Of a DNA stretch of 64,000 nt, positions 10,080 to 23,500 are shown in pieces. The notes under the pieces were generated by a model, which worked only from the letters and a program-made list of their open reading frames with translations, made no database searches and was not told where the DNA came from. Source of the stretch: Siderastrea siderea (Eukaryota > Cnidaria > Anthozoa > Scleractinia > Rhizangiidae); the NCBI GenBank assembly GCA_964030785.1, contig OZ034979.1, forward strand, positions 11,696,883-11,760,882, written 5' to 3'. The position numbers and the translations under genes are program-made. The first letter of the stretch is position 1. The number at the start of each line of letters is the position of its first letter.

Positions 10080-13000
10080 ACACCCGGACTACAACGCGAA
10101 TCAAATCCTGCCAGTCCTCACGTACACAAAACAGCGCATTCGAAGTAGATCCACACTCGCCAATGCAAAACACTTCAAAGCCCGGGGGACTTACTGCCAT
10201 AGTAAAAGCTGTATGGGTATGTGCCGCTGCTGAGGCAAGGGCCCGGTTTCAGTGTCCCGGTGGAACAACCCCTCCCAACATCTCACAGATTACCCCCCCC
10301 CCCCGGCCTCACAGACAAAAGACAGATACCGTATATCGTATGTCGGACAGCGCGGATCATTTAGGCTTTGAAGACATTAGCCATATTGACTAAAAAAATA
10401 AAACGCGCGAAGTAAACATGGTATACTAGTGACATAATTACGAACAAAGAAGTACGATCCAATGACACGAGAATACACTGGCCGATGGAATGACGCCCGA
10501 TGCAATGATATGATGATGATCTAATAGAATGATGCACGATCCGATGAAATATGGAACGTAAACCGATAGGGTGTTTCGTGATACAGTGTTTTTGGTCCAA
10601 TAGCATAGCAATTGATGAAACAACATTTTTGTTCTAATTTCCCCTTCATACCCACCAACCTTTGTAATCATCTTTGTCATGAGGAAAACCGTTCATGACA
10701 AAATAAACAATTATAAATTTTATTTAACCACTTTTTAATTCAACACCGGAGTGAACCTATGGTTTCTCAAAGGCGGCCCCTGTGTAACGTTAGGACTGCT
10801 AATAATGCTAGCAATACAAACACAGCTATTAAATTAACTAACTAGATTGATGGTTTAGGATAAAGTTGCATTGTCGTGTAATGCAATCCATTTAAGATAA
10901 GAACGTTTTAAATAGTTCACAGTTCAAGTCTTCCACTTGACATTTGTATGTAATCTTGATTAAACATCTACGGAAGCCAAAACAACATTTCGTCTGGTCA
11001 GTTAAGTTGTGTTATTTTTATTCCGGCAACCCGGTCAGCAGCCTAAAATTTTTCATGAATTTGTACCTCTTGTCAACAGTCTTCTTTATCGTCTTCCTCC
11101 ACCAAGTTTTTGGGAAGAAGCCAACAGACAGCATACTGGCGCGAGTAATTATATAGCCTCTATTGGAAGTTAAACCTCCCAAACCATTCGATTTTACAAA
11201 ACTTGAAGGCGAAGAATGGTCTCGTTGGTGAAAAAAAGATTTGATCTTAGATACATTCACCGCTAAAAAACGCTAAATACCAACAATAAAATCCCAACTC
11301 AGAACCGATAGTCTCTCAACCCCTCCCCCCTCCCCCCCCAACAATTAGCCCTTCGTATACTGTCACGATCTGTCACCGTATTCCCTTTAAAAACACTACT
11401 TAACACTTATGTCCGGTATTTGATAGATTGGATTTCCAACCTGATGAAATCTATGTGTATACGTCATTATAACATCAAAGCCATTGTTCAAAAGGCCGCG
11501 CACCTAAGTAACTGACGGACGACGACGACGAAAATGAAAAAAAAACGTCCATTTTACAAGACGGCACGACGTGCGCGTATGCACGTCGGCCGCCTAAAAA
11601 TCTGCAAAACACTCAGAAATGCAGAAACTCGGATGGATTAAAATACAAATCAAACACGTGCTCTGAGACACGTATTCCTTTACGGTCCAAAATACTCATC
11701 TCCAACCGGGAATAACAGCATAATTTCATCAAATTTTTTAACTCATTCGATTCTTTTGACATTATATAGAAAGCCACTTTTGCATACAATTCTGACTGCA
11801 ATCAGAATGAAACAATAGAGTTCTTCTGTCGAAGGCACTATCGTGTGTTAGGTTGCCCGAGGAAATGTTCACAACAAATATTAGCCTGAGAACGTAGTTC
11901 GAGGGCTTATATGAAGTTTGAACATCATATTTCCGAGGGAACCTATCACACACAGGGCCCGAGACAGAAGAAGTCCATTGTTTTTATTGTACAACACTAA
12001 ATTTTGAGCGAAAATTGCCCAGACGGGCACTATTCGCTGATAGGTGCCCGCTGAGGAGAGGCATTATAGCATCACGTGATCGATTTCGACCAATGGGAGC
12101 ACGCCAAAATTTAGCGTTGTACTATATATAACTAAGTATATACAATTTACCTTTCGTATGTTTGGATCTAGTTACACTGCGAAAATGCAAATGTGCAGAA
12201 AAAACAATCTTTAGAAGAGGAAGATATTTGATGCAAACTGAAGCAAATATTTAACGATTCAAAGAGGAAAACCATGCTCTAAAACATAGTGACATACCGT
12301 GAAAATTAGCGCGTCTGCCTTCGATTCTTGGACAAAAGATATATATAAGCTTACAAGAGGCACAGACATTTCTGATCTCACTGATAGTTAAACTTAATAG
12401 TTTAGTGAGCCAATGTGCTCAACAGCACATCGTATTAAATTGAAATTTACACTGAAAGAGGTTCATTACCTTGTCTAGTTGTTCAAGGAAAGATTCACAA
12501 GTCTTGATTTCTACTTTCAAAATTCAACTCCTCGCGACCTCATCAGCTAAACAAACAACATGCAGCGAAGTAGAATTACTGATACGTCATCAACTCAACT
12601 TTTTCTCTGATTCGCTACAAAAACGCAAACCACGTGAAATACGCATGAAAGCACGTGACGCAAGTTAGGTAACAGGACAACCTGGTTCCCAGGGCCTTCT
12701 CTGCATTCAAAACCCAAAATGGCGGGCCGATTTGTAGTCATATATTTTGGTTTAGGAAAGCTGAGGCGAAGGCCGCGTCTTTCGGGCTCTGCCAAAGTTG
12801 TAAGGCTGAAGGAGTCCATGTATGAGTAGCAGAGGAAAAGAAAAACATCTACTGGTTTCAGCAATAGTATTGACACTGCATTTGTCGAAAAAATGCTACA
12901 TTCGTTGCCGGATGAAAATTGAAGGAACGTTAATTTACCACAAAATAACATAGCGGGCCAGCTCCAAAATAATGCTTATGGTCATGAGCTTGTGCTGTTT

Positions 13001-13080
13001 TGCTTAATTATTCCTTGTGTTCACTGTCTGTCAATGTTTTATTTTTACAAAAAGTGTAAGTGGCTATTCTGGTTATGCTT
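10080..13080. other. Unassigned intergenic DNA
   Basis: No gene was recognised. It contains a C-run at 10,295-10,304, a loosely repeated CGATCCAATGA-like word at 10,455-10,555, C-rich tracts at 11,318-11,339, and open frames under 120 codons without family signals. A plus-strand ATG at 12,719 in strong context opens a 36-codon frame (MAGRFVVIYFGLGKLRRRPR) with a GTAAGG further on; it is too weak to call a gene. Confidence 0.4.
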
Positions 13081-13084
13081 GCAT

Positions 13085-13380
13085 CGACGGACATCGGTCG
13101 ATGCGATCGATCGCGCGATCAATCAATCGGACTGTAATAGATCCATGTATACGCATTGACTGCAAAGTCAGATCTTAGGTAGTTTTATCCATCTAGCGAT
13201 GAAGACGTCAATACTCTTGCTCCTTGTTTTTGTTTTATTTTTATTTTTTATGCTCTGGTTTAGTACGTCCATCGAGATCGATCGATCAATCGATCGGTTG
13301 CTGTAATAGCTCCATAAGCGTTTACTACAAAGTCAGAACTAAAGTTATTTTCTCCAGTAACATCTAGCGATGAAGATATT
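13085..13380. repeat. Tandem duplication of about 190 bp
   Basis: GATCGATCGCGCGATCAATC (about 13,103) and GATCGATCGATCAATCGATC (about 13,276) begin two diverged copies. Both continue with CTGTAATAG.TCCAT, then CAAAGTCAGA.CT and CATCTAGCGATGAAGA. The copies are perhaps 75-80% alike by eye. Confidence 0.65.
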
Positions 13381-13649
13381 TCTATTTTCAGAGGTTACGA
13401 CTGTACATATCAGCTCGCTGAAAGGCCAGTGCGGAACCGTATAATTTGCGAATAGTCCGTCAAACACGCTTAAGGCTGTTTCAAAACAAACACACCATCG
13501 CGCATAGCGGCTTTGGGAGACACTGGCTTTTTAACGTTAAGGGTGTTGGGAGTGTAACAGCCTTCTCAAAGCTCAGCTGTTGTAAATGGTATTGGTAGAT
13601 TTATTTACAGCATATGTGTACTGATTATCCCATTTGCACGTACAAACAT

Positions 13650-14660
13650 TTTTGACATAAATTGTCCTTGGCTGCGACTTCCTCATGCATTACGGGTCTA
13701 TCATTGACCTCCAAGCAAACACCTTGGTCCTTTCGGGAAACACTCCTATACTCTCGTTGGCAGCACTGGGTTCATTAAACCCTGCCCCAAGCTTGCTGAA
13801 CGTGAACATGTATGTGGTGCTTCCCAGTTTGTCAGTTTTTCGGACGACCACACCCCATTTCGTGACCTTAATCCTACTCACAGGCCTATTACTATTTATC
13901 GTTGTTCCACTGTGGGTCCGTTTATTTCATCAGCTGCTAAAATGACAGTAATTGCAACAGCTGACACTTCCATATCGTCATCTGCCTCACCACCTTAGGA
14001 CACGAATTCTGCCCTCCCTTGACCTTTCGTCTTCTGGTTTGAACGAACGACAGCAAGCACAACTTCAATGTTTCATTTCTGAATACCGTAACGTTTTCGC
14101 CCTCACTTGGCCGTACAGGGTTAATAAAGCACCCCATTGACACTGGTAGTCACCTGCCTGTTCGGTCATGCCCTATCCTGTCTCTGATACCCAACGTGGT
14201 ATCACTAAAGACCATTATCTGACATGCTAAATACATTAGATTACATTACATTAACCCCTGGTCTTCCTCCATCATTTTAGTCAAAAAGAAAAGTGGCACT
14301 GATCGTTTTGTTGTTGATTTTCGAAGGCTTAACGCTGTGACGCGTATAGATTCATATCACTTCCATGCTCTAGATGCCCTCAATGGGACCAAATACCTCT
14401 CCACAATCGACCTCATGTACTGGCAGTTGGAGATGGAGCCCAAATGACATGAAAACACTGCTTTCATTGCTTACGGCCGACGTTATGAATTCTTGGTGTT
14501 TCCTTTCGAATTAACTAATGCGCCCAGCACGTATCAGCCATTTAATGGAATGCGTGTTAATGTTAAGACAGGTCGTTTCTTGGGCTCGCCCTATTACTAC
14601 CGTCGTCTCACAAAAGACTTTGCCTAGATTGCAGCGCCATTGAACCAACTTCGTTAAAGG
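13650..14660 (+). pseudogene. Decayed Ty3/Gypsy LTR retrotransposon pol fragment
   Basis: The plus strand shows, in broken frames, a pre-RT linker (GLNERQQAQLQCFISEYRNV near 14,040) and reverse transcriptase motifs (VDFRRLNAVTR near 14,312; YLSTIDLMYWQLEMEPK near 14,395; YEFLVFPFELTNAPSTYQ near 14,485). These match the Ty3/Gypsy order. Stops and frameshifts separate the blocks, the YxDD active-site region was not found, and the tail near 14,590-14,660 (PYYYRRLTKDFA) suggests the C-terminal part is deleted. No LTRs were seen. It is inactive. Confidence 0.75.
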
Positions 14661-14699
14661 CAGCCAGAAAAACAATTCCTGACAAAGGCCTCTTGGATC

Positions 14700-17515
14700 A
14701 CTTCAAAAACCCTAATAAGTAGAATTCTATTCCTTCTCACCTTCCCGTTCACATTCCAGGATTCACTACCTACTGGGTGGAGAAGGCACCTGAGACGAAA
14801 CTGAAGATGATATGGATGGGAAACGTGTCACTTATGATTTCTTGAAATTCGCAAGCGCTAGTATTTTACCGAGATACCAAACTACTTAATCTTTTGACTT
14901 CCCTGGGCTTGTTCAGCTTTTTTGCTTGTGAGAAACCAGCAAACCACAGTTCAGCTACTACCGATACTTTTACACAGAGCAAAAATGAACACAAAGGTTT
15001 TGCCTCCACGTACAACACAAAATTGCAACCACACACTTCGATGTGTTCCACGTGTAATAAACCGGTCATTCAATAGCACATCGCTTTATACAACAAGCTT
15101 TGAACGTTAAAATACCCTTACTGTAAGCTCAAAAGTAATGAAATCTTTTCTTACGTACCTCGTTCTATTCCAGTGTCTAGTCTGATTCACGGACAAACAC
15201 AAAATAGTTCGCAGTCTTAGTCGCTTCATTTTCACTTGTCGTATATTTCGTACGTTTAGTAGAGTATTTCTTGTACTCTAAGCGCTTTCTGCTCTCGTTT
15301 TTACGGTGTTTTAAACAAAGAAATCCACGTCAAAATGACTCCACAAAACTACCAAGGCACGAATAGTGTAGTTATTTTACAAATTGACGTCAGTTTTTCA
15401 AGCGTCTGTCCTTTTATTGATGACAAAATTTGTGAAACACAACGAAAAGTTTCAAAAAGAAAAAGAGAAAGAAAGAAATGAAGCTAGAATTGTGACTTTT
15501 CTATAACTATCTTGAAGCTAATTCGTTGCATGCAATACAATTTTCACAATGAGAGTAATGTATCTTGTAGTTGCTCCTTGGTTGGTCAAGACCCCCACCA
15601 AGGAATCTCGTATTTAAATTAGGCGTCACAAAACGACCTGTAGTTTTACCGGTCATTCGCTTGTTTTTATATTACAAAGAATGTTGTTCACAACACGTCA
15701 CCTAAAAACATTCCCCCAAAATGAAATACTTCGTTGTAATTTGGTGTTATCTCTATGGGCTTCTTTTTGCAACTAAGTTGTCTTATTTGGTGTCTTTACT
15801 GCCAATTGCATTGCACTTGGGGGTTTTCCAAGCATGATTCCTCGGTTATGATTAGCCCGTCATTATTCGACCATGATGGGCAATAGCGAAGGAAATTAAC
15901 CCATAAAATGAGTCCGCACAGTAAATACTGACTTCCTGACGTTTTTCTTCACAAATGACTCACCATGGTCGAATCATGATAAGAAAAAAATCTATCCGCC
16001 GAATCCGGCCCTGTATACTGCAATAGAATCAACCGTAAAACAGCATCCATTCATTCACCTACTCTACATAGATTTTGGCTAATGTTTTTATTATGCGTAG
16101 AGAACACTGTCCTTATTAAATTTATACAATAAAAGTGGGGGTCACCGTGCTCGATTTTGCGGTAGCGCTCAGAGTTCAAGGCACAATCTTTATCTAATTT
16201 AATATCCGAGCGAGACCTGGGACGAGTTTCATAATGGCGTCCGTGGTAAGGTCCACGCACATTGGAATGGAGCAAATGGAAACGTATTTCATCACTATTC
16301 TTCGATGAATTTTCGTGTAAGGGTGAGTTGAGGTGATGTTTGTTGACTTCCATTGATCTGAGTGAGAAGATTAAGCTACATTTTGGCAAAGCTCGATTTT
16401 ACTTTTGCTTCTCGATCCCACAAACAAACAACTTAGTTCGCCCAGATGAGTTTCCAAACGACGCAATACACGCTTAAATCTTCTACCAGATGCTTTATTG
16501 AATTGCTGAGATTAACTAAGCTTAAATTGCGTCACGGAGAACACGAAAGCCTTATCATTATACTTATAAGTGAAAAAAACTTGAAAATGAAATTAAAATT
16601 ACAACGTTTGGTTTGAATTCTTCGAAAATACTTCCAGAATCCGAAGCCTTCCTTTACGTTGATAGAATTTGAATTCAAAGACACTAGGTTCCACAAAGAG
16701 AAAGCTTGTTGGGTGCTGTCCTCTCGCAACTTCCTTGAGTTAGAGGGAATTCGTGTACATTGGTATTTTATACAATGTACGTGCATTTACACGTATGGTA
16801 AGCAATAATTTTTTCAGTTTTTAAATGATGCATTGATTCCTGAACAGCCTCAACAAAAAATCAGAAGCCTGAAAGAAATAAGCTTCTATACCGGCTAGAC
16901 TGCACTGTATATGTACACATTATAAACCATTTTGGAACCAAAAAGCCAATAACTTCTACTGTACATTCAAAGTTTTTCTTAGGAGTGTAATAATAAACAC
17001 AAAAACACTCATGGAAAATATTTTCATGTGCACGAATCAGTTAAGAATGCCTGGCCAGTGTATACTTCAGACATACTTCTGAGTTTTTAGTAAGTTTGTT
17101 TAGAAAACAATCTTTATTTTAGCTCGTCATATTACAAATTTTATAAAATACAATGTTGGGTAGACGAACTCAATCTATTCCCTTGATATGATCTTCAAGA
17201 TTAATTTCCTGTGATTTTGACCTGTCGAACCCGAGAATCGATTTCCTCGTTTTTTTTCGAAAATTGAGCGCTTCCGGGGAAAACGAACCACATCAGGTTT
17301 CTAGTTTTACCAATACCATTTATGTGCAAAATATGAAAGAAATCGGTTTTTCGACTTCTGCCGCCGAATGCTCGATGTTTACTGAAAGTCACTCTTAAAA
17401 GTCTTTATCCTATTTTTATACATAAAAACATTGCCTAGCTAACCTAAGTGTTTGGATACAAAACTCCTTCAGTCCAACGCTGTGTCAGAATTATTACAAC
17501 TGGAACGTACAATAT
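14700..17515. other. Unassigned intergenic DNA
   Basis: No gene or clear repeat was identified. A 112-codon minus-strand frame (16,389-16,051) has no recognised family or splice support and is not called. The stretch lies downstream of ERLEC1. Confidence 0.4.
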
Positions 17516-17517
17516 TT

Positions 17518-17523
17518 TTTATT
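17518..17523 (-). terminator. Poly(A) signal of ERLEC1
   Basis: AATAAA is present on the minus strand about 36 nt after the ERLEC1 stop codon. It is the first such hexamer downstream and would give a very short 3' UTR. The cleavage site cannot be seen directly. Confidence 0.6.
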
Positions 17524-17558
17524 AAATAACTAGAGTTCGTGATATTGAAAACATTTCA

Positions 17559-20500
17559 CTAATCGTCCACTTGAAATAAGCCGTACTCGTCCATTCTTTC
17601 TAGTAAAGGACAAATGATTGGAGATTCCACCTGCAACATAAATAATACAGAGAGAAGTAAGATCCTGATTACTATTGGAATAGTTAGAAGGTGCATCAGT
17701 AAAATGATGAAATTCTGTCTCACCTTCAAAACATATTCACAAGTACTAGGTTCTGACAAAGATAAGGCCATTTCTTGTAAATGCTGTGACTCTTTACATC
17801 TGCAAAGAAAATGTTCCAAACAGCGATAAACTCGAACACCTTATTTCTCTTTAAACATATAACAAAATGTTAAGGGCGGTTTTCACGTCACGATTTATTA
17901 GCCCAATTTGTCTGCACGATAGTATCGGAAAGCGAACCGTACATGTATTTTACCACCCAACTCACAGTCGATTCGGAAAATCTGTTGCACTATTTTTGTC
18001 ATCTGGGACCGACATTCTCAACGAAGTCGTCACGTCAATCAAAATTCGTAGAATTTTCTGTCAAAATTCCCACCCTCATTCACACCTCGGTAGTGTCGGG
18101 CCAACTAATCGGGCCGACCAAAGGCCGACAAAACGTAGTGTACCTACGATTCATGCTCCGATTTCGTTGGGCCAACATAGCAGGCCGACAAATCGCAGCG
18201 TGTAAACCGGTAAGCATACGAAATCTGAAGTTCTAGACTCAGAAAAGGGTGACCTCTTTTATTGCCATCAATCATGGAAGCGAAAGTCCAAAAACGTTTT
18301 TGTTAGTCAGTTAATGGTGGATTTCTCTCCATTCTTGATTTTATTGCCCGTTAGTTGAAAACGTAGTTATGATTGACCCGCAAAGTAAAATAAAATCGTT
18401 GGGCGGGTCTTGAAGTTATGAGTTCGTATGTTTTTGAAAGGGAAAGCAAGAAGAAAAAAAGATCACACGAATCAAAACAGCCATCAAGAAAGGGATAATT
18501 TCTCGATCTACTACTTTTACGTGGTAAATGACGAATCTCACGGTTTGGAAGGAGGGCACTTTTCTCCAGTTCCTGTTGCAAAAACCGACTTAGGAATATA
18601 CTACTACTCCGGCGATTAGATGATTACGTTCCCTGGTACTGGCTGAAGAAAGGCAATGTGGCACAAAGATTCTTGTCTAAGCTGAGGACCCAATTCGTAA
18701 ACCTAAACGGCGTTCAGAACAAAACAGTAATTCGTACTTTAATCTAACTTGCACGGTTCTTGGGTTCCCTGTGACGTCGCATACATCCCCACCACTGTAG
18801 AAGTGGTCGGTATAGCTGAAAAGCAAAAACAAAAACAAAAATAAGAAAAGAAAAAAAATGAAATGAAAAAAAAAAAGTTATTTCAGGCACAAAACCTATG
18901 TGTAAATGTATTTTAGCTGCATTGTAATACAGCTGAAGACCTTTGCTTCTAATTAAAACCCAGACTTTGTTTCTGTAGCTTGAATTGTCTTGTCACCTGA
19001 TGTGATAAACAAATATTGCCTACCCTTTTGCGCTTGCCCGTTTGTTCTTTTTCCACTTAATATGAGCCTAAAATGTGACACATTCAGAACGGTTATGTTA
19101 CATAACGTGTTTGTTTATCTTCTTTCTTATTGAAAAGCAAAAGGAAAGTGGAATTTGGGATACTTATAACTGTGAAATTATGAAAGCTAAGTTGCGAACA
19201 AGAAAAAGAATTAACGAATCGGCGTATTGATCAATCGATCGAGCGATCAATCAAACAATCACTAGCTTTATTCAGTGTGTATCTACAGTGTCTATTTTCT
19301 AGCGTCTTTCGGGGCCAATGACAAAACGCGATCACATGATACTAGGGTTCATAAAATTAAGAATTTCATATGTATAAAAGAGATAAATGAGGGAGCAGGG
19401 ATGGCGCAGTGATGAGAGCACTCGCCTCCTACCAATGTGGCCCGGGTTCGAGTCCCGGACTCGGAGTCAGATGTGGGTTGAGTTTGTTGTTGGTTCTCGT
19501 CCTTGCTCCGAGAGGTTTTTCTCCGGGTACTCCGGTTTCCTCCTCTCCTCAAAAACCAACATCTCTAAATTACAACTCGATCTGGACACAGTGTACAAAG
19601 AGCCGCCTTGTGGATGTGCCACCGTTAATTCCCATTTCATTTATAAATGGATAAATCTACAAGAGAACATTTATTTCTAACTAGATCAGTTACTAATTAT
19701 TTAAGTATACATGTTTCAATAAATGCGTAATATCTGATAGCCTTAATGTAATTAAAACACGAATCTAACATCGTTTTCATTTAAATAAAAAATGTTATGG
19801 CACAGTTCAGAAGCAAGTCATTGGATGAGGTGTACCTCTTTATTCCATTTGCCAAGAAGAATGTCTGTTCTGGGGCCATGCTCCTGGGAAACAAATATAT
19901 GCGGAAGAACCATTTATATTACAAAATTACTTACAACGAACGCCGTGGGTGCTACTGTCAAGTGTTCCATTACAGCTACTGGTGTTAGCCTCCAACCGAT
20001 ACATTCTTTGGGTTCGTCACGCGCTCTTCCGCCAGATAGGAGATGAATGCATTGCGTGACAAGCACAAAAGACTTCTGCGTTGGACGCTAACTGGAGTTT
20101 AATATGCCAAAGTGCAGTGTACTACTAAGTCACTATGTTAAGAGAGCTCAGTGATTATTCGCCAGGGCGTTTGTTTAAAACTTCACCTTGTACACTGAGC
20201 GTTTATTTGAACCAGCGTTTACTTAATATTTGGGCCCTGGTGCTTATTAAACCGACAATTTTCGTCTTCAGTTTGACAGCTTTATGTTATCGTCAACAAG
20301 ACAACACCAACATCTCGTTAACTTCGTCTGTTTTAAAAATCTCAGGAAAAGCAAGTCTACATAGACTGCGAGTAGTCTCTAATTTTGGCGATGGCGATTG
20401 TGGGGCGGGCGAAATACACACGCGCGCGCGCGAAATTTCGAGGAGACGCGACGCACAGTTATCGCGTCTCCTCGAAATTTCGCGCGCGCCCGATTTATTA

Positions 20501-23500
20501 TTTCGCCCGCCCCACAATCGCCATCGCCAAAATTAGGGACTACTTGCAGTCTTAAGTCCACAGTACGCCATTATTCCTTTGCTGTCACATCTGTTGCAGC
20601 CCCTCCGTAGGATTGTGCAGTTAGCCAAACTGGTACAGTGTGCCACCGTACAGTGATCGATAATTAATTTAACCCACTGACGCCCAATGCGCCCCTATGC
20701 GCCCTACAATGAGCGGGCGTCTTGTTCCACTTGTGACGTCATCAGTTTAGGTGACGCTAAAAACTTCTGATAGTCAGTCGATGCAACGCAAAAAGAGCTT
20801 CTAAATGATGCCTGAACGACAATGATCGGATCAAGTAAACCTGAATAACAGCCAGAAAACCACGGAACTTTTACCTCAAAAACACAAGAAAATCATGGCC
20901 TTCCCACCGACTGCTACTTTTGGCCAACTCTTTCCTTTTCAAACGAGCTTTGAGGCCAAACTTTTCTCATCGCCGAAAACCGTGGTCGTTTGGCTAACTC
21001 GACAGCAAAAAGCGAAAACCGAAATGAGAACGAAAGCAACGGGCTTGTGCGCTAAATCTCGAAGAGCCGTAGACGGTGGAGTTTTTCGCAAAATCTCAAA
21101 ATTTTGAATTGTGCGCATGCCCGAACTCAAAATGCTAGAAAACGTCCTCAAACCGAAAGAAACGGCAACTGTCCACGCTAGAAAGCACTTTATATAAGGA
21201 TTGGGACGAAACTGGATCAAACAGGGCCAAAAAAGGCCATTTGCTGTTAAAAGTACCATTTTTTCCAAGTTTGCCGGGTGTCAATGGGTTAAGTCAGTAC
21301 ACCTTTTGGTCAATAAGGACCAGTCACATAAGGTCATATTCAAATCAAAGCCTGACATGAAATAAGCCCTTGCACCTCGATTAAGGACGGTGCCTCATTA
21401 CTGCGCATTCGTTCCGCGTATCTCGGTTCTGGCGTGCGTTTCTCGATAGTCCCAAAAAGCAATTTGCAAAAATAAGAACGACTCATTCTACAAAACTGTT
21501 TTTAACATGCCTCTAAGATAAGAAATGGTTAACTTATAGCAATGTTTTGACATTCTTAGAAACTTCTAAGTTTACGAGATACATTTTGAATAATCATTCC
21601 CGCATTTAAAACTTGACCAGATAGACCCAACGTTTACTTAACCGAGGTTCAATGGAGAAAATACTATTCAATACTTCTTTTCTACAATAGATAGTGCATA
21701 ATGATTATCAGTTAACCGCACAATACCTCCTCGTGAAACTGTATCACTTGTTTTCCATGACAAAATTCATACTTCCACCAACCAGAACCACCCTGCAAAA
21801 CGAAGAAATAAATACAACATAACGACAGATATGTCGAGAACTGTCCCCGTCAATACGTAGGAAAATTAAAATGCCTTGGTAGCTCTTATCAATACGACAA
21901 AGAAACTTAAATGGGACAGTGATGTGTAATAAGTAGTTATTTTTTAACGTATTATATAGACAAGCGTGTTTTAGTGGAAAACAGACCACACATAAAGTTC
22001 ATATAGAAATACATCCGAGACTCGAGTGGCGTATTCTCGACACCCTCACTAACGAGGATATCGATGCATTTCCCGCTTTTACACTGTTGTTTGTGCAAAA
22101 TACTCTTTTCTATGTAATAAAAAGAAAAGTAAATAAAAAAAATTAACAAAATTTACATCTTCGCGCCGCCGTGTAATATCCTCCACATATCACTTACCAG
22201 GTGTTGTTTATCACAATACAAGTATATTGAAGTGCACATAGGTACTGTAATTTATCTTCATGATATTTTGTGTTATTTCTTAATCCATAGCCTTTACTTA
22301 ACATATTGTTTCTTTCAAACGTTAATTTTTGTAAAGAGTTCTTTTAAGTTCACCACTTTCACCCAAAGCAAAACGATTTACCTAAGACTTTAACTTGGAT
22401 ATCATTTCCCCGAGCGAAGAGGTCACAATGGGGCGCCACGAAGCTCTCGTCGGAACGCTTCACAGAATTTGAATTGGCTGAGAAAACGATAAACAACAAC
22501 AGAAACAATGACGCTACAAGCAATTGCAAAATTTTTGAGTCAAACGGTCATTTCTGACATTTTAATGTTCAATACACATTTATCCCCCCCCCCTCCCCTC
22601 CTTATCAATATTGTTATCGATTTAGTATTGACATTCACAGTAACAACCAACAACATTGAAAGGGGGAGGGGGGTTAGAAATGCATTCAAGTTTTACATTT
22701 GCTTTCAAGAGTGTGTTTTTAGATAGAAATCCATTTTTTGGCAGTCTCAACAATTTCGCAGCTGCTTGTTGCACTGAAAACAATATAGCTTCGTGGCAAC
22801 AAGGTCCAATGAAATTAGAGGTTCTAAAACGCTAACAGGGTTGGATCTGTGTTTTATCTCTATTCGAACAAGAAAGACGGTAAACCAGCCAAAGCGAGAT
22901 AGCCAGTGACACACGTTTGAAAGTCGTACTAAAGAAGAAAAAAAAACAACAGCAACATGCCAACAGGTTTACTATAAAACGTGAACTGACCCCAACAAGG
23001 CAGTACTCTCCATGTAGGAAGGCAGAAGTTAATGCGTTATCGGGCTGAGGAGGTATTTCTCTGTACTCATCGCCTGGAGAAAATTTTGTGTGATCATCTG
23101 CAGCCTGGAACAGAGAATAAAAGAATCACGCCAGATAATTATAGTACTACATTTATTGATAAGCAATGTCAGTTAATGAATTTCTACCTCTCTATGGCTT
23201 CTTTCTAGCTATTTTGTCGCTACTATTCTATGGGATTCACCGCGAACAGGTTACCAGCGATTACAACCCACCGATTAATTTTTGCCCACGCTCACTGGAT
23301 GAAACACATCACGTGGTACAAAATCGGACGGCGGGTATCGACTCCGATTTCGACTTTGGCAGTATCTCCGCATATGGAGGGAAGAATCCTTTACAAACAT
23401 TAAATCTCCAAAAACAGAGGGGGAAAACGCCAATCAATGAAACCACAAACAGTTCTTCTCAGGACAGTACTACACTCACCCAGGCGATCACATTTTACCG

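Noticed and set aside
16051..16389. 112-codon minus-strand frame
   Set aside because: No recognisable domain, signal peptide or exon context.
18428..18619. Plus-strand frame next to ERLEC1 exons, once considered a separate gene
   Set aside because: The neighbouring conserved coding sequence is on the minus strand and belongs to ERLEC1. The plus-strand frame has no recognised homology.
19395..19470. Possible tRNA gene
   Set aside because: A and B boxes are present, but the sequence runs on into a SINE body that is shared with 59,039-59,267, and no full cloverleaf was seen.
20293..20610. Four overlapping open frames, both strands, Arg-rich
   Set aside because: They arise from the two arms of one palindromic MITE.
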